This document shows, piece by piece, positions 1-11,088 of a stretch of 64,000 nt of DNA. The stretch's first letter is position 1, and each line of letters starts with the position of its first letter. The position numbers and the translations under genes were made by a program. The notes beneath the pieces were generated by a model that was given only the letters and a program-made list of their open reading frames with translations, made no database searches and was not told the DNA's origin. This DNA is from Rhynchopus sp. YZ270_cl-10. Its lineage: Eukaryota; Euglenozoa; Diplonemea; Diplonemida; Diplonemidae. Location: positions 1,240,001 through 1,304,000 of the forward strand of contig OZ037858.1 in assembly GCA_964035575.1 (NCBI GenBank). The letters run 5' to 3'.

Positions 1-2023
1 CTTGGAAACTTCAAGGGTTTGGAGAACCAAATGATCCAGGCCTTGGTAGAGAGGTACGGTGCCGAGCCTGGCAGTGCGCCGCCACCGTTGCATGACAAGA
101 AGACAGCGACAGCGAAGGCAGCGTCGCCGAAGAAGCCTGCCCCCGAGAAGAAGGGCAAGGCAGCAGACGCCTACGGGTCCACGAACAACCCCATCAGGGT
201 CGACGTCAACTCCGTCGACGGGCATGCCTCGCTTCTGTCCGGCTTCTCCGTCACAAAGCTGAACCCCAAATACGGCAAGATCAAGGACAAACTCTCCAAA
301 GAACGCATCTGGGTCATCGACTTCTACAAACGCACCTTCTCCAACGTCTCGGGCGGACGTGCCACACAGGTGTACCCCGCCAACTACCTCTTCAGAATAG
401 AGAAGCTGTACCCCTCAAACAAACAGCTCAAGCTCAGCTTTTTCAAGGCACCGCATCCCTTCATTCTTGAGTTCGGGTCCAGCGAGGCAAGGCAGCGTTT
501 CTACGAGCTGGCCTGGGCGATGCGTAGACACATCTGCTGGGCACCGGACCTCGTGCCAAAGACCCACCACTCCGTGGCAGTGAACATCAAAGGCAAATCG
601 CGCAAGCACAAGAACATTGACGGGCAGGCAGTCTTCCACCTCACACGTGACCCCGTGGAGATGCTCTCCGTATGGTGCGGCTCGCTCTCGCTTGCCACTG
701 TGACGCTGCCGCCCCCAGGGACCGCCGCAAACGGCTCCATCCTGATGGGCTTCCTGCCGCGCCCGTCAAAGTACGACCTGCACTTCGTATGCCTCACAGA
801 CCTGCCCGAGCTCTTCAGCCAGAACCCCCTCGAGTTGGTCAAGTACTTCCGTGCGTACTGTGTCGAAACAGACCTGCACCCCTTCCTCTCAACGAACCTG
901 GGTGGGTCCAGCACGGTGGTGCTCGCACTGGCACGGCGGAGGCACATCAGCAAGGTTGGGAACATGGAGGCGATCGAGCTGCGCGACAACAACACAATGG
1001 TGGTCGGGCTTTCGTTACGCTACGGGGAGAGCTCGCTTGCGTTGATCACAGCGCGCATCAACCCTTCGATGACCACTGTCAAGAAGAACCAGAAGATGGC
1101 GACGATCATGCGCAAGCTTGAAATTGGCGACTGCCGTGTTGAGTTCTCTAGCCGCTTCGATTATGTCATTATGATGGGCTCGCTTGGGTACAGAGGCTCC
1201 GTCAATGCAGCAGAGGACGAACTGGCACAGGAGATCAGCTCAGGGTCGCTGCTGAACGGCTACCAGGAGCCGACCCCATGCAAGGGGACGGTGTTCACTG
1301 CGCAGAGCATGCGTGTCTTTGTCAAGACTGCACGCCCTTCTACGAACCACCCTGTCACGTACAGCTCGCCGGCACCGTACACGGGTGCAACTGTGTTCGC
1401 CACCGCCCTTGCAATGCACCGCCCGTACCTTGGTTCCTTGGTACAGAACAAGCCGCAGCGCACACAGTACTACTTCACAGAGCTGACCCTGAGGGTGCCG
1501 CACAAGGAGATTGTCTCGCACCTTGGGAAGATCATCACCATTGCGGCGATGTCCCCGTACATGGAGGGCTCGCCTGTACTGATTAAAATGAACTGGAGCC
1601 GTGCGGAGGATGGGTACCAGATGGCAAATGCAGACGACGTGCCACCGATACACATGGTGACGTCGACGGAGGAGTTCCTCAGAAGGCAGTTGGTGTTCTT
1701 TTCCATTGTGTCGAGCGCGCAGCCACAGGGCGACTTCAGCTACGTCCCCTGGGCAACAGGAAGCCTCGCACTCAAGAACTACTCCAAGCAGGGCGGGCTC
1801 TTCCCCTTCCAGTGCTCTGTCTACCGCACGGCGCTCAAGGTCGGCACCTTCAGTGGAAACACAATCCGCCTGCCTGCAGGCACATCCCTCACCTCTGGTG
1901 TAAAGAAAGCCCAGGAAAGCCTGCGGAACAGGGAGTCAAAGCACTTCGATTCGTATGTAACACAGAAATCATTGAAACCAAAAAAAAAAACCCACTACCC
2001 ACAGAGTTCCGATGGTGACGTGA
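1..2023 (+). CDS. Inositol polyphosphate 5-phosphatase-like (IPPc fold) protein, 5' end outside window
   Basis: The frame is open to base 1 (reading GNFKGLENQ before the first ATG at 31), so the 5' end lies upstream. Rough order of visible residues: low-complexity Lys/Ala/Pro, a PH-like segment (about 75-180), an IPPc-like region (about 215-405) and a C-terminal beta-rich, C2/ASH-like region. The IPPc region keeps the family frame (an FDYVIMMGSLGYRG block like the usual FW-GDLNYR), but the Asp/Asn of that motif and the usual HL-A block are replaced (ARINPS), so catalysis is doubtful; it may be a pseudophosphatase acting in phosphoinositide binding. A 52-nt intron is inferred at 1953-2004 (GTATGT...CCCACAG); spliced, the protein ends SVPMVT with TGA at 2021-2023. 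Unspliced, the frame would run on to 2079 through an A-rich tract. Family call moderate; splice call fairly good. Confidence 0.6.
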
Positions 2024-2529
2024 AGAAAGCAGTCTTGAAATTTTTATGCGAGAGAAAAAACTACATGAAAACAGAATAGGGGTGAATTTTTTGGTCCCAT
2101 ATATGTGGGTTTCTGGGAGTAACGGGATGGGTCGGGTTTGGGTTTGCCGTTTTGCATATATTTTTCCACTTGGCTTAAGATGGGTGTGTGCAGCGAGGCT
2201 CATTCATTTCTGTTGTTTTTGTACTCATATTTTTTTTGAAGGTCAGTGGTGCCAAAGCTCTGCACCTTGTTCGCAATGGAAGTTGCCACCCTTTGTTTCC
2301 CCCATCGAACACTATACAAACGCAACAGAGAATTTGTGGCGGTTTCCAGATGCCGTCTCTCGTTGCTCTATCTAAATTGGCTTGCCTGCAATAGTCGCAA
2401 GAGACTGGCCCACAGTAAACGTAATAATAGAACGACCACATGCCCCACTCATTTTCCTCTAGTTTTTATCCCAAGCCTCGTTTTTGACACTATTCCACAG
2501 AACCATATTCAACCAATCAAATCAAAACA
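2024..2529. other. Intergenic spacer
   Basis: About 500 bp between the IPPc-like gene and the P-domain gene. It is T-rich with no convincing reading frame and none of the recurring motifs found elsewhere. The last 15 bases are A-rich (TCAAATCAAAACA before ATG), the usual start context of this window. Confidence 0.5.
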
Positions 2530-3591
2530 ATGATGGCCCGTGCTCTTGTTCTGCTCCTTGCGAGCGCTGTGGTGTCTGCGGACACAACTGTCGAGGGTGT
2601 GACCTTCACCGACGCAGAGAAGACTGCGACCCTCGAGGCGGCCAACAGGGCGTCGTGGGAGACGCTGCACTACACCTTCGACCTGTACGACTACAAGGCC
2701 ACGAACGTTGTGAACGGACGCACCTACGCCACGCTCGACGAGCTGGCAGCGGTGAGCGGTGTGACGACGTTTGTGCTGAACCTCTTCAAGTCGAAGGTGA
2801 GCGAGGTGTGCCCCCCCGCCACGCACTCTGTTCTTGACGCGAAGATTGTCAGCGCCGCTAACAACGTGATGCACCCCGTGCTTGTCACCATGGCTGGTCT
2901 GTCCGCATCGGCGGCGGAGGCTGTGTTCCGTGCACGCCCGATCTGCTCCGTGACTGCACTGGAGAGCGCTCTGTCCTCCCACGACGTGCAGGTGCTGACC
3001 GACTTCGTGCTGCGCGCCGGAACATGCTTCACCAACGACGACTGCGACGCGACCCACATGTGCATGGGACAGCCCGCCGACAACGTTGTGCCATGGGGTC
3101 TGTGCGTCGTGAGGGCCGCCCCTGAGGGCATGGGTGCGACGTGCACGATCATCGAGAGCTGCAACGCCGGACTCGTCTGCGTGGGGCTCACCATGAACGC
3201 TCTGGCCGGTACGTGCGACTTTGCTTGGATGGGAGCCAACTTCGTTGGGCTCTCTGACGCGACCCCCACCTCGACCGTTGTTGTGCCTGTGTACGGCCAG
3301 GCCACCGTCCCCGTAGACGCTCTGCTCTCCGTGAACCCGTGGAGCGTGCAGAACCGCGAGAGCGTGAAGATTGTTGTTGAGGACCCGAACGGCACCCAGG
3401 TGACTGTGTTCGACGGACCTGAGCTTGCCAAGGTGAAGTCGTACGTGTCGATCCCGACCACCATCCAGGTGCCGCACAGCGGAGACGATGTCATCAACGG
3501 CGCCTGGAAGATCATCGTGACCAACCCCGGTGGTGTTGCCACTGGATCCATCACTGACATCAAGCTTGTCATGACGTCGCGTTTCGACTGA
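2530..3591 (+). CDS. Secreted protein with HhH-like N-terminal region, Cys-rich middle and C-terminal P-domain
   Basis: 353 aa, single exon. An N-terminal signal peptide is clear (MMARALVLLLASAVVSA, cleavage after about residue 17). Residues about 25-150 contain two helix-hairpin-helix-like segments (YATLDELAAVSGVTTFVL, then a second after VFRARPICSVTALESAL), a pattern known from secreted bacterial and protist proteins. A Cys-rich stretch follows (about 155-235; CFTNDDCDATHMC, CTIIESCNAGLVC, CDF), likely disulfide-bonded. The end (about 245-353) looks like a proprotein-convertase P-domain: VKIVVEDPNG, INGAWKIIVTN and TGSITDIKLVM match the family's NGTWTL...D-G-L layout. No protease domain is present, so it is probably an extracellular or surface-binding protein. 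ATG at 2530 is followed at once by a second ATG; both give the same signal peptide. Confidence 0.7.
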   Translation: MMARALVLLLASAVVSADTTVEGVTFTDAEKTATLEAANRASWETLHYTFDLYDYKATNVVNGRTYATLDELAAVSGVTTFVLNLFKSKVSEVCPPATHSVLDAKIVSAANNVMHPVLVTMAGLSASAAEAVFRARPICSVTALESALSSHDVQVLTDFVLRAGTCFTNDDCDATHMCMGQPADNVVPWGLCVVRAAPEGMGATCTIIESCNAGLVCVGLTMNALAGTCDFAWMGANFVGLSDATPTSTVVVPVYGQATVPVDALLSVNPWSVQNRESVKIVVEDPNGTQVTVFDGPELAKVKSYVSIPTTIQVPHSGDDVINGAWKIIVTNPGGVATGSITDIKLVMTSRFD

Positions 3592-4333
3592 TGCGTTTTC
3601 GGTCACCCTCCCCCCTGCTGTTGTTTGTGCAGATTCATTAGTCTGCATGATCAAACGCAAGAATGTGCACCTCCCACCCCTTTTATCCGACTATGAGAAT
3701 TTTATCACGCAATTTTCCTCTGTTTTGCCACAGCTCTGTTTTATTCTTTTTTTTTTGTGCACACATGACCACTTTGTTTGATAATGGGCCTACCGTCAAA
3801 TTGCAATATGAGCGTTTGCTTGCCCGAGAGTCATGGATGAAGTGCCTCATCCCCGGCGCCGTTGCGCTGGGTGTGATGGACAGTTGTGTGTTGCACCTTT
3901 TTCTTCCTCTCCCTTATCAGCTTTTCACTGTGGCATGCAGGGGAGAAACCTTCCTCCACATCACCCATTTGGCGCTACAACGCGCAGAGTAAGTGGCCAG
4001 CATTTGCTACCACCATGCCTCTTACTGTCTTTGAAGATACCACATGTGCATCTGTAAGATACACACATCTTTCAAACACCCGTTTTGTTTTGGTACCAGC
4101 ACCTCCGAGGTGATTGTACCAAGAGTTCACGTTTTTCCCTTGCATCCCAAGCAAACACCGCACAAGACGTACCCGCGCAACTTTTAGTTGTGTCTGCTTT
4201 GGGATTTTTTCCACATTTTTTCCTCACATTTTTGGGTGTTGACCCGACAAAACGATGCCTCCCTCCCATCCCTTTAGCCCTTTCCCTCTTCTCAACCTCA
4301 CACCACCTTCCAGAAAACGTTTCGATAGCAAAC
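3592..4333. other. Intergenic spacer upstream of transketolase
   Basis: About 740 bp, T-rich, with no credible gene. The open frame that runs into the transketolase from 4085 has no family-like sequence before the ATG at 4334 and is taken as 5' noncoding. Confidence 0.5.
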
Positions 4334-6390
4334 ATGACGGACTCAAAGTGCATCGGCACCATCAGATGCCTTGCCGCTGATGTTGTGCAGGGGGCGAAGT
4401 CTGGGCATCCTGGTGCACCGATGGGGATGGCACCCATTGCACATCTGCTGTTCTCGAAGTACATGAACTTTGACTCTGCGGATGCGGACTGGATCAACCG
4501 CGACCGGTTTATCCTGAGCAACGGCCACGGATGTGCGCTGATCTACTCGATGCTGCACCTTTGCGGGTACCCGCTGCCGATGGACGAGCTGAAGAAGTTC
4601 CGCCAGCTGGGAGCGCTTACCCCTGGCCACCCTGAGCGCGACCCTGCGCACAAGGGTGTGGAGGTTACCACCGGCCCGCTTGGGCAGGGGATTGCCCAGG
4701 GTGTTGGCATTGCGCTGAGCGGACGCCACTACGGGGAGCGCTTCAACCGCCCCGGACACACGCTCTTCGACCACTACACGTATGTGTTCTGTGGGGACGG
4801 ATGCCTGCAGGAGGGTGTCGCATGCGAGGCCACATCGCTCGCAGGGCACCTCAAGCTGGGCAACCTCATTGTTGTGTACGACGACAACCAGATCACCATT
4901 GACGGGCCCACTTCGCTCTCATACTCTGAGGACGTTGCGACGAAGTTCCACTCCCTTGGGTGGCACACCACTGTTGTCGAGGATGGTGACACCGACCTGG
5001 CCGCCATGACGAAGGCGCTTGATGAGTGCCGTGCCGTTAAGGACAAGCCCTCCATGATCCTCCTCAGAACCACTATCGGATACGGCTCGAAGATCCAGGG
5101 CACAGCCAAGGTGCACGGCTCTCCCCTCGGCGACGAGGACATCAAGCAGCTCAAGGCCAAGGCAGGTCTCGACCCTGAGGCCAAGTACGCCGTCGCAGAC
5201 GACGTCTACGCTGTCTACCGCAAGCGCGCTGCCCACGGTGCCGCCCTCCACAGCAAGTGGAACGAGACAGTCGCCTCCTACAAGAAGAGCTTCCCCACCG
5301 AGCACGCCCAGCTCGCCGCCTTCCAGGCCGGCACCCTCCCCGAGGGCTGGACCAAGAACCTCCCCGCCTCCAAGGAAGGCGAAACCGTTGCCACCCGGAA
5401 GTGCTCAGAGATCGCCCTCAGCGCGATCATCCCTCTCATCGGAAGCATCATTGGAGGGAGTGCCGACCTGACTGGGTCGAACCTGACGAAGACAAAGGAC
5501 CACACAGACATCACCCCTGAGGATGCGTCGGGCCGCTACATCCGCTTCGGCATCCGCGAGCACGGTATGGCTGCCATTGCGAACGGCATTGCTGCGTACG
5601 GCGGGCTGATCCCTTTCACCGCAACGTTCTACAACTTCGTGACCTACGGTTGGGGCGCAATCCGTCTTGGAGCGCTGAGCCAGCTGGGAGTCATCCACGT
5701 TGCCACCCACGACTCCATTGGCCTTGGCGAGGACGGTCCCACCCACCAGCCTGTCGAGGTGCCCGCACTGTGCCGTGCCACACCGAACCTCTACCTCTTC
5801 AGGCCCTGCGACCAGACCGAGACCACCTCATCGTACGTTGTTGCGCTTGAGAAGAAGACTAGCCAGCACATCATTGCGCTCAGCCGTCAGGGTGTTCCCA
5901 TGCTGACCACGACCTCCCTGGAGGGTGCACGCAAGGGTGCGTACTGTGTGTTCGGGGATGTGAAGAAGGCGTCCGTCATCATTGTGTCGTCAGGAACTGA
6001 GGTCTCGATTGCGATTGAGGCTGCGAAGGCACTGGGTGACCTGAAGGCGGCTGTTGTGTCAATGCTGTGCACACGTCTCTTCGAGGAGCAACCCAAGGCC
6101 TACTGGAACGAGGTCTTCCCCAACGGAGTCCCCGTTGTCGCAGTGGAGCCCTACAACCAGCTCGGCTGGGAGAGGTACTCCCACTACTTCATTGGTCTCC
6201 CCGCCTTCGGAGGGTCTGCCCCATACAAGAAGCTCTACGAGCACTTCGGCATCACCTCTGAGAACATCCAGGCCAAGTCCCGCGCATTGGTATGGAAATT
6301 TTTGTGCAAAAATAAAAAAGTAAAAAAAAAATAATGCAGGTGAAGAAGTTCGGCAAGAACGCCCCGTCGTTGACCCCCATTGAGCTGTGA
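4334..6390 (+). CDS. Transketolase
   Basis: Cytosolic enzyme of the non-oxidative pentose phosphate pathway, moving two-carbon ketol units between sugar phosphates with thiamine diphosphate and a divalent metal. Family landmarks are complete: KSGHPGAPMGMAPIAH near the N-terminus, SNGHGCALIYSMLHL, the ThDP GDG motif at residues 154-156 followed by DDNQITIDG, the second-domain GIREHGMAAIANGIA and THDSIGLGEDGPTHQPVE, and a C-terminal domain. A 50-nt phase-0 intron at 6290-6339 (GTATGG...ATGCAG) separates the last 16 codons; spliced, the end reads ALVKKFGKNAPSLTPIEL and stops at 6388-6390, giving 668 aa, normal for the family. Without splicing the enzyme ends in a Lys-rich junk tail. The start at 4334 has the A-rich context (GCAAACATG) typical here. 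Confidence 0.95.
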
Positions 6391-7734
6391 TTAAAGCTGG
6401 CATTTTTAAACAAATGAGCGGTGTGTTTTTTTTGTTTTTTTTTAGGACGAAAAGGCTGCAATTTTAGAAAAAAAAATAATCAGACACGTTTAAGCTTTTT
6501 TACGAAGAAATACCGAGGCATTGTCACTGTCGCATGATTGTGCACAGAACCCTGTCCTTTGACGGGCGAAGCAGTAACTACAAAAGAACGGAGACGAACG
6601 AAGGATCAGAAGAGAGAAAAAAAACACGTAGTGATCACATCCTCGGGTGTAAGCACGACTCATTAAACAACAAACAAAACGAACGAACTGAACGAAACCC
6701 AAGATTTTTTTCGCGTGGCCCCTGTCCACGTGGACGCATATTCCGCGAGCAATCGTGCAAACAATTGTCAGACCAGAGTTTCTAAATGTCTCTGCCACAC
6801 TCTTTACGGATGAGGTGTGCCGTCTGTGAGTATCTAAGCTATTAAAGGTGACCAAAAAAAAAACGGAGACCGTGTCTTGAACCAACGTACCATCAACTTC
6901 ATCTTTTCATGGTGGCTCAGGGCCATCTTAAATACTTTCATTATTTGATGGTGGTTGCAGATAAGAATAAAGCCACAGAACTGGCTGTGGTACGTGACCA
7001 CTCCAGACCATAAAACGTATTCTGCGGTACCAAGCATTATCTGGTGGCCTAGAACATCGGGTCCCTGACCTACCAAAACGTCATTGTGTGGTTGTGTTTG
7101 TGCAACTAATCGTTATTTTGTGAGAAAGAAAGCCATACAATGTGACACGCACGTGTAACAGACAGACAGACAGAACGCACTGCGAAGCATTTTTGATTTA
7201 AAAAAAAACAAAACAAAACAAACGTGGGTGGAGAGAAGCTTGTACTAAGACTACATTTGAAACAATTATTCGGATGCTCGGACCAGGAGTATGGAACATC
7301 CATCTTCTGTGCGAGCATTTTTTTAAAAGACGTCTGTGTACAAGAGACACATTCATCTAGCGTTCTTTTTTTTTAAGTGCCCGTGAGGTCCGTTGATCTA
7401 ACTAAAGGGGATGGGGTCTTTTTTTTATTTTTTGTGCAGCTGTGTTGCACAGTCTCCGTAGACCAAGTGCACCGTGCAGTCCAGTATGACCTGAAACTGC
7501 TAACATATGATATCCTTCTGTGTAACGTAGTTGTCACCGTTGTGGTCGGCAAGATTCCCCCACCCTGGGTCTTATCTGAGCCAATGGCAACGCAGTAGCG
7601 AGGGCAAATTTCGACGTAAAATAGCAATTAAAAAAAAGGGCACCCATGATTCGCTTTCCTCAGACGCAGACTTTTAGAAGTTATTCTTGCAACCACCCAA
7701 CAGTTCATCTTTTAAACACAAAACTCTTTTTAAA
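6391..7734. other. Intergenic spacer with fragments of dispersed motifs
   Basis: About 1.3 kb, AT-rich with poly-T/A runs. It holds a short GACA microsatellite (about 7159-7173) and a CATCCTCGGGTGT fragment near 6638 that resembles the recurring Y motif described at 11701. No gene could be supported on either strand. Confidence 0.4.
7717..7734 (+). promoter_or_regulatory. Conserved pre-ATG box of the four-TM gene family
   Basis: CACAAAACTCTTTTTAAA lies directly before the ATG at 7735. Near-identical boxes precede the ATGs at 11089 (one base different), 12947 and 20324 (AACACTCTTTTCAAA and AACACTCTTTTTAAA). Position flush against the start codon suggests a start-proximal core promoter/initiator or a very short 5' UTR. 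Recent duplication alone could also explain the conservation. Confidence 0.4.
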
Positions 7735-8265
7735 ATGGCCCCGTCGATCCCACAGATTGTGTGCATCGTGCTCATCTTCATCTCATGGATTGTGATGATG
7801 GCTGGAGTGGCAGCCTACCACGACGAGTCGAACCTTGACAGCAAGGACATGCGTCCCTACTGGTGGGGAGTGTGGTTCGAGTTCTTCCTCCTTGTGCTGA
7901 ACGTTGTCGCCATGGTGATGGGTGCTGACCAGTGGTTCGTTGTGCTTGTGGCGTTTGCCGCGATGGCCAGCGCCTACCTGATGGACCACGCCGAGTCCTG
8001 GCTCCGCATTGAGGACGCTTCCACTGGAGACCTGAGCGACGCTGCTGCGTGTGCCGCCGCAGGAACCATCATGGTGATCATCGCCAACTGGATTCTGATC
8101 ATCCTTCTCGGAAACTCCCAGTTCCGTGGACAGGCTGCGTCCAAGGTATGAGTGCAACAGTATTACAGCATAACACATCCACACCTTTCCACAACCAAAC
8201 AGGCTGAGGATGTTGGCGCTGCCGTCGGTGCCCCCGCTGAGGAGAAGGAGACCTCCCCCGCATAA
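7735..8265 (+). CDS. Four-TM membrane protein, family copy 1
   Basis: 157 aa from join(7735..8145, 8203..8265). Four hydrophobic segments: about 5-27, 45-63, 67-83 and 103-126. Invariant family features are MRPYWWGVWFEF between TM1 and TM2, GADQW before TM3, SAYLM-HAE after it and NWILIILLGNSQFRG at the end of TM4. The 57-nt phase-0 intron (8146-8202, GTATGA...CAAACAG) leaves a 20-residue acidic tail (AEDVGAAVGAPAEEKETSPA). No known family is recognised; the layout is tetraspan/MARVEL-like only in topology. Because the donor is GTATGA in phase 0, unspliced mRNA stops two codons into the intron and would lack the tail. First of nine related genes; closest to copy 3. Confidence 0.8.
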
Positions 8266-9107
8266 ATACACAAACCACCACACCCACTGCTGCTCCTATC
8301 TTGAGTATTTCAATTCCTGCGGCATTGTATATTTAAGTTTGCTTTTGTTTTGTTTTTCCCTGGATGTTTTGGAAGGATAGATTGAGGGACTCTGCCCACG
8401 CCATGTGGTGGAAGTGGTTTCACTCGATTGCACTTCCAACGTCATCCTTGTTTCCGTTGTTATTTTACAACCAGTAATAACAGTTTTGGTTGACCCACGT
8501 TACGAAATAGACTGCTTCTCATTTGCCATTTAACCCTTCTTCGCAGGCCTACTCCACCCATGCCATTCTGAGGCACACACTGCTGCCCTACGTTCCTCGC
8601 ATGTCCCATAGTTCAAGATTTTGATGAGGGTATCGCCAGTCATCTTCGCCCACACAGTAGGCCACAAATCTCCGAGTAGCTCCGCTACCACAATCGACAC
8701 ACCATCCTTCACCCGCAAGGATTTTCACCACACTGAGGAACGACCGCTGTCGCTTCTGCCGTCCCCGCCTGACCAACTCCCCTCGACACATGCCTTGACA
8801 CCATCAAGGTAAGGTAGCTGTTGAGTCCAACCCTGGGCATTCCTTATGCGTCTATCAGTTCTGTGGTTGTAGGGCTTGGGTAGTAAGAAAATACCAAGAA
8901 TACGCAAAAAATACCCCAAAATGGGGCAAAAAAAGAGTGTATTTTTCCCCAAACCCCGGTTTTGGGCAGCTTTCGGCGCTGATTTCTGGTAAAACCTCAA
9001 AAATCGTAGTGAATTTTTTGTGGGGGGTTCTTTGCGCATCAACCCATGTTGTCCCATATTCACCAGAGTTTTTCCGACCCTACACAACACACAATACACA
9101 AAAAACA
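8266..9107. other. Spacer with duplicated downstream block and R repeat
   Basis: 8285-8440 is nearly the same as 10680-10838 downstream of copy 3 and recognisably related to 9630-9785 downstream of copy 2. It contains a hairpin GGAAGTG (8410-8416) / CACTTCC (8431-8437). 8945-9031 (repeat R) resembles 26579-26672 (shared GCGCTGATTTCTGGT and CAAAAATCGT blocks), so one copy lies within the foldback-like element and one here. No gene seen. Confidence 0.5.
8410..8437 (+). other. Conserved hairpin downstream of copies 1 and 3
   Basis: Perfect 7-bp stem GGAAGTG/CACTTCC with a 14-nt loop, 145 nt after the copy 1 stop. The same hairpin lies at 10810-10837, 142 nt after the copy 3 stop, and a weakened version lies downstream of copy 2 (about 9751-9785). 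It may be a 3' UTR element, or simply part of the duplicated block. Confidence 0.4.
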
Positions 9108-9614
9108 ATGGCAGTTTCGATCCCACAGATTGTGTGCATCATCCTCATCCTCATCTCATGGCTTGTGATGGCTGCTGGGGTGGTGTCCTACCACAACGAG
9201 GCTGATGTGGACAGCGAGGACATGCGTCCCTACTGGTGGGGAGTGTGGTTCGAGTTCATTCTCCTTGCCCTGAACGTTGTGGCACTGGTGATGGGTGCTG
9301 ACCAGTGGTATGTGGTTCTCGTCTTCTTTGCCGCGATGGCCAGCGCCTACCTGATGCAGCACGCCGAGTGGTGGCTTCGCGTTGAGGACGTCACCACTGG
9401 AGACATTAACGACGCTGCTGCGTGTGCCGCCGCAGGAACCATCATGGTGATCATCTCCAACTGGGTTCTGATCATCCTTCTCGGAAACTCCCAGTTCCGT
9501 GGAGAGGCTGCAGCGAAGGTATGTAACAACAACAGCACACCCAACCACCACACCACACCACCACAGGCCAAGGGCATCACCGAGCCCACCCCCGAGGTCG
9601 AGGCCGCCGTTTAA
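9108..9614 (+). CDS. Four-TM membrane protein, family copy 2
   Basis: 152 aa from join(9108..9518, 9567..9614). Same four-TM layout as copy 1 but more diverged (MAVSIPQIVCIILILISW, HNEADVDSEDMRPYWW, QHAEWWLRVED). The phase-0 intron at 9519-9566 is 48 nt, a multiple of three, and has no in-frame stop, so both spliced and retained forms stay open; retention would add 16 residues. The splice call rests on alignment with the other copies: GTATGT donor and CCACAG acceptor at the identical codon. The tail exon AKGITEPTPEVEAAV is acidic but unlike the other tails. Function unknown. Confidence 0.8.
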   Translation: MAVSIPQIVCIILILISWLVMAAGVVSYHNEADVDSEDMRPYWWGVWFEFILLALNVVALVMGADQWYVVLVFFAAMASAYLMQHAEWWLRVEDVTTGDINDAAACAAAGTIMVIISNWVLIILLGNSQFRGEAAAKVCNNNSTPNHHTTPPQAKGITEPTPEVEAAV

Positions 9615-10137
9615 TTTCGAACTATTGCCACCCCAATCTTGAGCTCCTATCTTGGCATTTTTCTCTTTCCGAATTGTACACCTTCTTTTGTTTCTTTTAC
9701 ATGGTCGCTTGCGCAGGAAGATAGAGGGACTCTGCCCACGCCCTAGGGCCGAAGTGGTTTCACTCGATCGCAACCGTTGCACTTACAATGTCGCTTGTGC
9801 ACCTCGTTTTTACGTTCCCTGAGTGGATTTTTACGTTGCGACAACCACACCGTGGTTGACCCGTTGGTTGGAGACAACCCTTAATAACAAATGACACCCC
9901 CTTCTTGTTACAACAGATGCATCGCTTTTTGGGGAAAAGTGGAATCACACCTCCAGCCCCTGCAGGGCATGGTGTGGCGTTGGCAGTGTGCATTGCATGT
10001 TCAGTGAGGCCTATTCGAAACCGTTTTTGAATAGGTCGTGTCTCACTGAAACCTTTTCGAACGGTTACAGTTATTTTTCACACTTTCATCCACCGCACAG
10101 TTATTTTATACATTTCTTACACACAAAACCAAAAAAA
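9615..10137. other. Intergenic spacer
   Basis: Begins with a diverged version of the downstream block of copies 1 and 3 (to about 9785). Near 10005-10055 two arms, AGTGAGGCCTATTCGAAACC and a later TCGTGTCTCACTGAAACC, are partly self-complementary around GTTTTTGAATAGG. No gene seen. Confidence 0.4.
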
Positions 10138-10668
10138 ATGGCCCCGTCGATCCCACAGATTGTGTGCATCGTGCTCATCTTCATCTCATGGATTGTGATG
10201 ATGGCTGGAGTGGCAGCCTACCACGACGAGTCGAACCTTGACAGCAAGGACATGCGTCCCTACTGGTGGGGAGTGTGGTTCGAGTTCTTCCTGATTGTGC
10301 TGAACGTTGTCGCACTGGTGATGGGTGCTGACCAGTGGTTCGTTGTGCTTGTGGCGTTCGCGGCGATGGCCAGCGCTTACCTGATGGACCATGCCGAGCA
10401 CTGGCTCCGCGTTGAGGACGCTTCCACTGGAGACCTGAGCGACGCTGCTGCGTGTGCCGCCGCAGGAACCATCATGGTGATCATCGCCAACTGGATTCTG
10501 ATCATCCTTCTCGGAAACTCCCAGTTCCGTGGACAGGCTGCGTCCAAGGTATGAGTGCAACAGTATTGCAACGTAACACATCCACACCTTTCCACAACCA
10601 AACAGGCTGAGGATGTTGGCGCTGCCGTCGGTGCCCCCGCTGAGGAGAAGGAGACCTCCCCCGCATAA
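10138..10668 (+). CDS. Four-TM membrane protein, family copy 3
   Basis: 157 aa from join(10138..10548, 10606..10668). Differs from copy 1 at few residues (FFLIVLNVVALVMG; HAEHWLRVED) and has the same 57-nt phase-0 intron (10549-10605, GTATGA...CAAACAG) and the same 20-residue tail. The nearly identical third-position choices and shared downstream DNA point to a recent duplication or gene conversion with copy 1. The start context differs: an A-run (CCAAAAAAAATG) replaces the CTCTTTTTAAA box. Function unknown. Confidence 0.8.
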
Positions 10669-11088
10669 ATACACGAATTACCCTTAATTGCTGCTCCTAT
10701 CTTGAGTATTTCAATTCCTGCGGCATTGTATATTTAAGTTTGCTTTTGTTTTTCTTTCCCTGGATGTTTTGGAAGGATAGATTGAGGGACTCCGCCCACG
10801 CCATGTGGTGGAAGTGGTTTCACTCGATTGCACTTCCTAACATCATCCTTGTTTTACTTTTGAACCCGCCAATTACAATTTTTTGGTCGACCTACGTTAC
10901 GAAATCGTCACCTTTCCCCCCTCCCAACGTTTATATTCGCCTCCAATGACCATTGTGGTGCGTGGATCGTGGTGTCAGCTTGTGACATAGTGTACTGTGC
11001 TACCTGCTTGATGGTTCCGTGTGTTCTTCCCCACAAAAGTATCTCAAAAACAGTTATCCACTACCCAAAACACAAAACTCTCTTTAAA
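10669..11088. other. Intergenic spacer
   Basis: The first about 170 bp repeat the copy 1 downstream block, including the hairpin 10810-10837. The rest is unique; the copy 4 start box is at 11071-11088. Confidence 0.45.

Noticed and set aside
2509-3660. 383-codon minus-strand frame
   Set aside because: Antisense to the P-domain gene; His/Arg/Val-rich composition typical of such shadows.
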